Below, piece after piece: positions 40,280 through 43,049 of a stretch of 43,049 bases of DNA. Source of the DNA: an uncultured Clostridia bacterium (lineage in GTDB: Bacteria > Bacillota > Clostridia > Christensenellales > Borkfalkiaceae). The stretch is from NCBI GenBank assembly GCA_947629535.1, contig CANREC010000006.1:1-43049 (forward strand), written 5' to 3'. Each line of letters opens with the position of its first letter. The first letter of the stretch is position 1. The position numbers and the translations under genes are program-made. The notes below the pieces were generated by a model that was not told the DNA's origin, searched no databases, and was given only the letters and a program-made list of their open reading frames with translations.

Positions 40280-40762
40280 GTGCTGCTTGAAAGCGTCGGG
40301 GAGGACATGAAAACGCTCCGCATCGTCACAAAAGCTTATGCGGGGCGGGATGGGGAACTCACTTCCGTGCTGCAATATGTGTTTCAATCCGTCGTGCTCG
40401 GGCAGAGGGGAGAGCGGGAACTCGCCCTTCTTTTGCAGCGCATCGCTGCCGACGAGATGCGGCATCTTCAGATCGTGGGTTCGCTCATCACCCGTCTCGG
40501 CGCTCCGCCCATCTATTCCGCCTGTCCGCCCTATCCCGTCGGGTACTATTCCGCCTCCTGCGTCAATTACGCCAAGGAGACGGACGAGATGCTCTCTGCC
40601 GACGTCGCCGCCGAGGAAAATTCCATCAAGACGTACGCGGCAATGCTCGAGGAGATGGCCAATCCCGCCGCTGCAGAGGTCGTCCTGTCGATCATGAAGG
40701 AGGAACAGGAGCACCTCCGTCTCCTTCGCCGTCATCATAAGGGCGCGACTTCTCGGGCATGA
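40280..40762 (+). CDS. Ferritin-like (rubrerythrin-type) diiron protein
   Basis: I choose the GTG start at 40280, which has AAAAAGGGGG upstream. The TTG at 40256 lacks a ribosome site. The 160-residue product is a four-helix bundle of the ferritin-like superfamily. Ligand candidates are the Glu in QRGERELALL, the ExxH in DEMRHLQI, the Glu in AAEENSIKTY, and the ExxH in EEQEHLRLL. A Pro/Tyr/Cys loop (PPIYSACPPYPVGYY) separates the pairs of helices. No rubredoxin domain is attached. A role in peroxide or iron handling, or as a spore-related ferritin-like protein, is possible. Its 3' end overlaps the convergent gene by 71 bases. Confidence 0.85.
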   Translation: MLLESVGEDMKTLRIVTKAYAGRDGELTSVLQYVFQSVVLGQRGERELALLLQRIAADEMRHLQIVGSLITRLGAPPIYSACPPYPVGYYSASCVNYAKETDEMLSADVAAEENSIKTYAAMLEEMANPAAAEVVLSIMKEEQEHLRLLRRHHKGATSRA

Positions 40763-41462
40763 ACTTCCAATACCGCACGGGCATGTAGCCACGCATCTGT
40801 TTGAGCCGCTCGCGCGAGGGGATATTTACGCTAACGTAGTACTTTTTCCAGAGTTTCTGCCATTGCATCTCGTCTGCAGAGAGCACGACTTCAGCCTTCT
40901 CCAAGGGGGCGAGGAAGGTATTTTCTCCGTCATAGACGGCCGCTTTCTTGCGCTTGACGTCATGGATGACGAAGGGGATCTGCGGCATGCGGGCGCGGAA
41001 ATGTGGCACGAGCAGATCGCAGATGTCGTTGTCGGGAGAGATGGGAGCGTACAGGGCCCCGCTCTCCGTCTGCATGAAACGGACGAATCCGTGAAAGCGA
41101 TGGATCTCAAATGAGACCCTGTGGATACATTCGGCGGCCGCCAGAGCCGCATCTTCCCCGAGCATCGTGCGCACGGGGCACTTTTTTTCTGCAATGAGAC
41201 GGAAATAGGCGAGCGCGATGTTGTCCTTGTTGGCGTCGCCGCTCCGCAGAAGGGTGTCGAGGTCGTGCATACAGTCCTTGTCAAAGGAGACGAGCCGTTT
41301 CTCGATCCTTTCCGCCCGCTCGGGATCGGTGCGCACGAACACCGTCTCCTGCCCGAGGACAAGCTGCTTGTTCCCCGTGGTCAGAAAGGGCTCGCCGTCG
41401 TGGAAAGAGAGGGCAAGCGCCGTCAGAAAGGCCTCCTTCGTGCCGTCATAAAAGTAGATCAT
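40692..41462 (-). CDS. DNA-metabolism protein of the TIGR03915 type (DUF4130)
   Basis: The 256-residue protein begins MIYFYDGTKEAFLTALALSF, as members of TIGR03915 do. Its second half (MQTESGALYAPISPDNDICDLLVPHF, then FVIHDVKRKKAAVYDG) matches the DUF4130 domain, which is found near uracil-DNA-glycosylase-like proteins. The C-terminus adds a short Asp/Gly/Pro tail. Members are nearly always encoded beside a radical SAM protein of the TIGR03916 type, as here. A role in DNA repair or modification is inferred from the family, and the reaction is not known. The start overlaps the upstream stop by four bases. Confidence 0.9.
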   Translation of the reverse strand: MIYFYDGTKEAFLTALALSFHDGEPFLTTGNKQLVLGQETVFVRTDPERAERIEKRLVSFDKDCMHDLDTLLRSGDANKDNIALAYFRLIAEKKCPVRTMLGEDAALAAAECIHRVSFEIHRFHGFVRFMQTESGALYAPISPDNDICDLLVPHFRARMPQIPFVIHDVKRKKAAVYDGENTFLAPLEKAEVVLSADEMQWQKLWKKYYVSVNIPSRERLKQMRGYMPVRYWKFMPEKSRPYDDGEGDGGAPVPPS

Positions 41463-42706
41463 AATTCCCCCGTCAGCGCCGAAAGCGCCGTCTCATTCAT
41501 GGAAAAGAGGCTCAGCTGTTCGGCATTTGCCTTCGATCCCTCGGCGGAAAGCAGTCCCCGCACGGCCGTCCCGTTTGCGCCGTAGAATTTCCCGTTTGCC
41601 GTGATGAAATGCCGCGCCCTCTTCAGGACGACGCGCATCTTTTTCAGATGTTCGAATGTAAGCTTTGTATAACGCCTTGCGCTAAGGATCCGTTGTGCGC
41701 CCCTTGCGCCGATGCCGGGGACGCGGAGAAGCATCTCGAGCGGCGCACGGTTGATCTCGACGGGAAAAAGCTCCATATGCGCAAGCGCCCATGCGCATTT
41801 AGGATCGAATTCGAGGGAAAGGTCCTCGTCGGTGGGAAGAAGTTCCTCCGCGTCGAACCCGTAAAATCTGAGAAGCCAGTCGGCCTGATAGAGTCTGTGC
41901 TCCCTGAGCGCCCCGCCCGCTGCTTCGGGCAAGAGGGGATCGTGCACGACAGGGACGTAGGAAGAGTAGTACACCCGTTTCAGCCCGTTTTTGCGGTATA
42001 AACCCTCGGACAGCCTCAGGATCATGCCGTCCCGTTCGGGCGAGGCCCCCACGATCATCTGCGTCGTCTGTCCCGCGGGGAGAAAGTGTCCCTTGCGCTT
42101 TTCGGCCTTGAAGATCTCCTTCTCCCGCTGCAGCTGCGCCATGGGGACGAGCAGACTTTTCCGATCCTTTTGCGGGGCAAGAAGTTTCAGACTGTTCTCC
42201 GACGGCAGCTCGATGTTGAAACTCATGCGGTCGGCAAAGAGGGCGGTCCGCTCCACGATCTCCATATCCGCATGGGGAATGCCTTTCACATGGATATATC
42301 CGTGAAAGCCATACTCTTCACGCAGTTTCTTCACCACAAGATAAAGCTCTTCCATCGTCTTGTTGGGAGAGATATGCACCGCCGAGGAGAGAAAGAGCCC
42401 CTCGATATAATTTCTTTTGTAAAAATCCATCACGAGGCCGCAGATGTCATCTGCCGTCGCCGTGGCGCGGGGAATGTCGTTGTCGCGGCGGTTCAGACAG
42501 TATTTGCAATTGTAGATGCAATCGTTGGAGAGCAGGATCTTGAGGAGCGAAATGCACCGCCCGTCGGGGGTAAAGGAGTGACAGCACCCCGAGGCATACC
42601 CGTTCCCGATGCCGCCTTCGTTCTTTCTGCCGCTCCCCGAAGAGGAGCAGGAAACATCATATTTTGCACTTTCCGTGAGGATCGTCAGCGTCCGTTCGTC
42701 TATCAT
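41459..42706 (-). CDS. Putative DNA modification/repair radical SAM protein (TIGR03916)
   Basis: The start is ATG 42706 (MIDERTLTILTESAKYDVS), because a consensus promoter occupies the earlier in-frame sequence. The 415-residue protein has CIYNCKYCLNR, the Cys motif for the 4Fe-4S cluster and SAM, preceded by GYASGCCHSFTPDGRC. A TIM-barrel region follows, and the C-terminal helix-hairpin-helix MLLRVPGIGARGAQRIL suggests DNA contact. The family is paired with TIGR03915 proteins and its chemistry is not established. The -10 box ends six bases before the ATG, so the mRNA should start at the A of the start codon. That makes it a leaderless gene. Confidence 0.93.
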   Translation of the reverse strand: MIDERTLTILTESAKYDVSCSSSGSGRKNEGGIGNGYASGCCHSFTPDGRCISLLKILLSNDCIYNCKYCLNRRDNDIPRATATADDICGLVMDFYKRNYIEGLFLSSAVHISPNKTMEELYLVVKKLREEYGFHGYIHVKGIPHADMEIVERTALFADRMSFNIELPSENSLKLLAPQKDRKSLLVPMAQLQREKEIFKAEKRKGHFLPAGQTTQMIVGASPERDGMILRLSEGLYRKNGLKRVYYSSYVPVVHDPLLPEAAGGALREHRLYQADWLLRFYGFDAEELLPTDEDLSLEFDPKCAWALAHMELFPVEINRAPLEMLLRVPGIGARGAQRILSARRYTKLTFEHLKKMRVVLKRARHFITANGKFYGANGTAVRGLLSAEGSKANAEQLSLFSMNETALSALTGEL

Positions 42707-42712
42707 ATCTCC

Positions 42713-42741
42713 ATTATAGCACGTCTTTATACGTTTGTCAA
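42713..42741 (-). promoter_or_regulatory. Leaderless promoter of the radical SAM operon
   Basis: On the minus strand TTGACA (42736-42741), a 17-base spacer and TATAAT (42713-42718) match consensus. Six bases (GGAGAT) separate the -10 from ATG 42706. Confidence 0.88.
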
Positions 42742-42764
42742 ACATTTGTTCGTCATATCCGTCT

Positions 42765-43000
42765 TGCTCATCCTGAGGGCAAAGCCCGCCGCCTGCTCAT
42801 CCTGAGGCGGTATCTCGCTCTCCCCCGTTGAAGGGGGAGGGGTAGGGGAGGGGGCAACGTGTTCTAAATAACGTCATGGTGAGCTTGTCGAACCATCACC
42901 GCAGTAAACGCCCCGCGAGATCCTTCGGCTACGCAACTTCGCGCCCGCTATCCCTCGACTACGCTCGGGATGACAACGGGCGCCCTCGCCGCCCTTTTGA
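42765..43000. repeat. Cluster of dispersed intergenic repeats
   Basis: This gene-free stretch holds two CTCATCCTGAGG copies and CTCTCCCCCGTTGAAGGGGGAGGGGTAGGGG (same as at 15280). It also has a GTCATGGTGAGCTTGTCGAACCATCACC element and GATCCTTCGGCTACGC, and ends with CCCTCGACTACGCTCGGGATGACAA. Confidence 0.75.
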
Positions 43001-43009
43001 TCAAACGGC

Positions 43010-43038
43010 TTGCAAAAAGGGGAAAACTATGCTACAAT
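43010..43038 (+). promoter_or_regulatory. Promoter of a gene beyond the window
   Basis: TTGCAA (43010-43015), a 17-base spacer and TACAAT (43033-43038) lie at the right edge and should drive a gene outside the window. GAGGGG at the very end may be its ribosome site. Confidence 0.7.
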
Positions 43039-43049
43039 CAATAGAGGGG

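Overview
The window looks like the chromosome of a low-to-moderate-GC Gram-positive anaerobe, most likely a gut-associated clostridial Firmicute. The evidence is lipoprotein signal peptides (three end in the pattern F-A-G-C), strong Shine-Dalgarno sites, textbook TTGACA-17-TATAAT promoters, an AgrC/AgrA-type LytTR two-component pair, YitT and PrsA-type membrane-associated proteins, and the clostridial order prs - pth - mfd - PrsA-like - uppP. No rRNA, tRNA or CRISPR array was recognised. Taxonomy below phylum is inference.

Layout. 100-445: a compact convergent pair of short transcripts, one encoding a 35-residue peptide and the other a non-coding antisense RNA. They share a bidirectional terminator and have near-duplicate 5' ends, the design of Fst/par-type type I toxin-antitoxin loci. 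515-3149 (minus): a nucleotide-hydrolysis operon of two tandem DHH phosphoesterases plus SurE. It diverges from 3275-4381, a fusion of a HAD 5'-nucleotidase-like domain with a guanylate-kinase-like domain. 4519-13344: a tightly coupled six-gene operon around an Hsp70-like ATPase. Its partners are a helical protein, a possibly SPFH-like protein, a protein with two zinc ribbons and a long coiled coil, a coiled-coil protein with an optional membrane anchor, and a coiled-coil protein with a C-terminal membrane domain. I could not match this set to a named system, and it is the best candidate for an undescribed machine here.

13341-16608: a small unknown protein, a YiiX-like membrane-anchored cysteine hydrolase, a Cys/Gly/Asn-rich 99-residue protein and a YitT transporter-like protein. 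16935-19338: a LytTR response regulator and GHKL kinase, followed by a non-coding stretch. That stretch holds 9-bp direct repeats spaced 12 bp apart, a promoter with a poor -35 and a terminator, which suggests a regulated small RNA or leader. 19339-25116: carbohydrate genes (GH3 glycosidase, GtrA-like membrane protein, GT2 glycosyltransferase, ROK sugar kinase). 25214-30160: two paralogous GH51-type lipoproteins. 30307-31479: malic enzyme. 31559-39854: housekeeping genes prs, pth, mfd, a PrsA/SurA-like lipoprotein and uppP. 39899-42706: a YjzC-like 50-residue protein, a ferritin-like protein, and the TIGR03915/TIGR03916 DNA-metabolism plus radical SAM pair on the minus strand.

Intergenic spaces are littered with a family of short palindromic repeats (CATCCTGAG...GAAGGATC and poly-G/poly-C arms) that recur at least eight times. 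Two genes (YitT at 15565 and the radical SAM at 42706) have a -10 box only 6-10 bases from the start codon and are probably translated from leaderless mRNAs.
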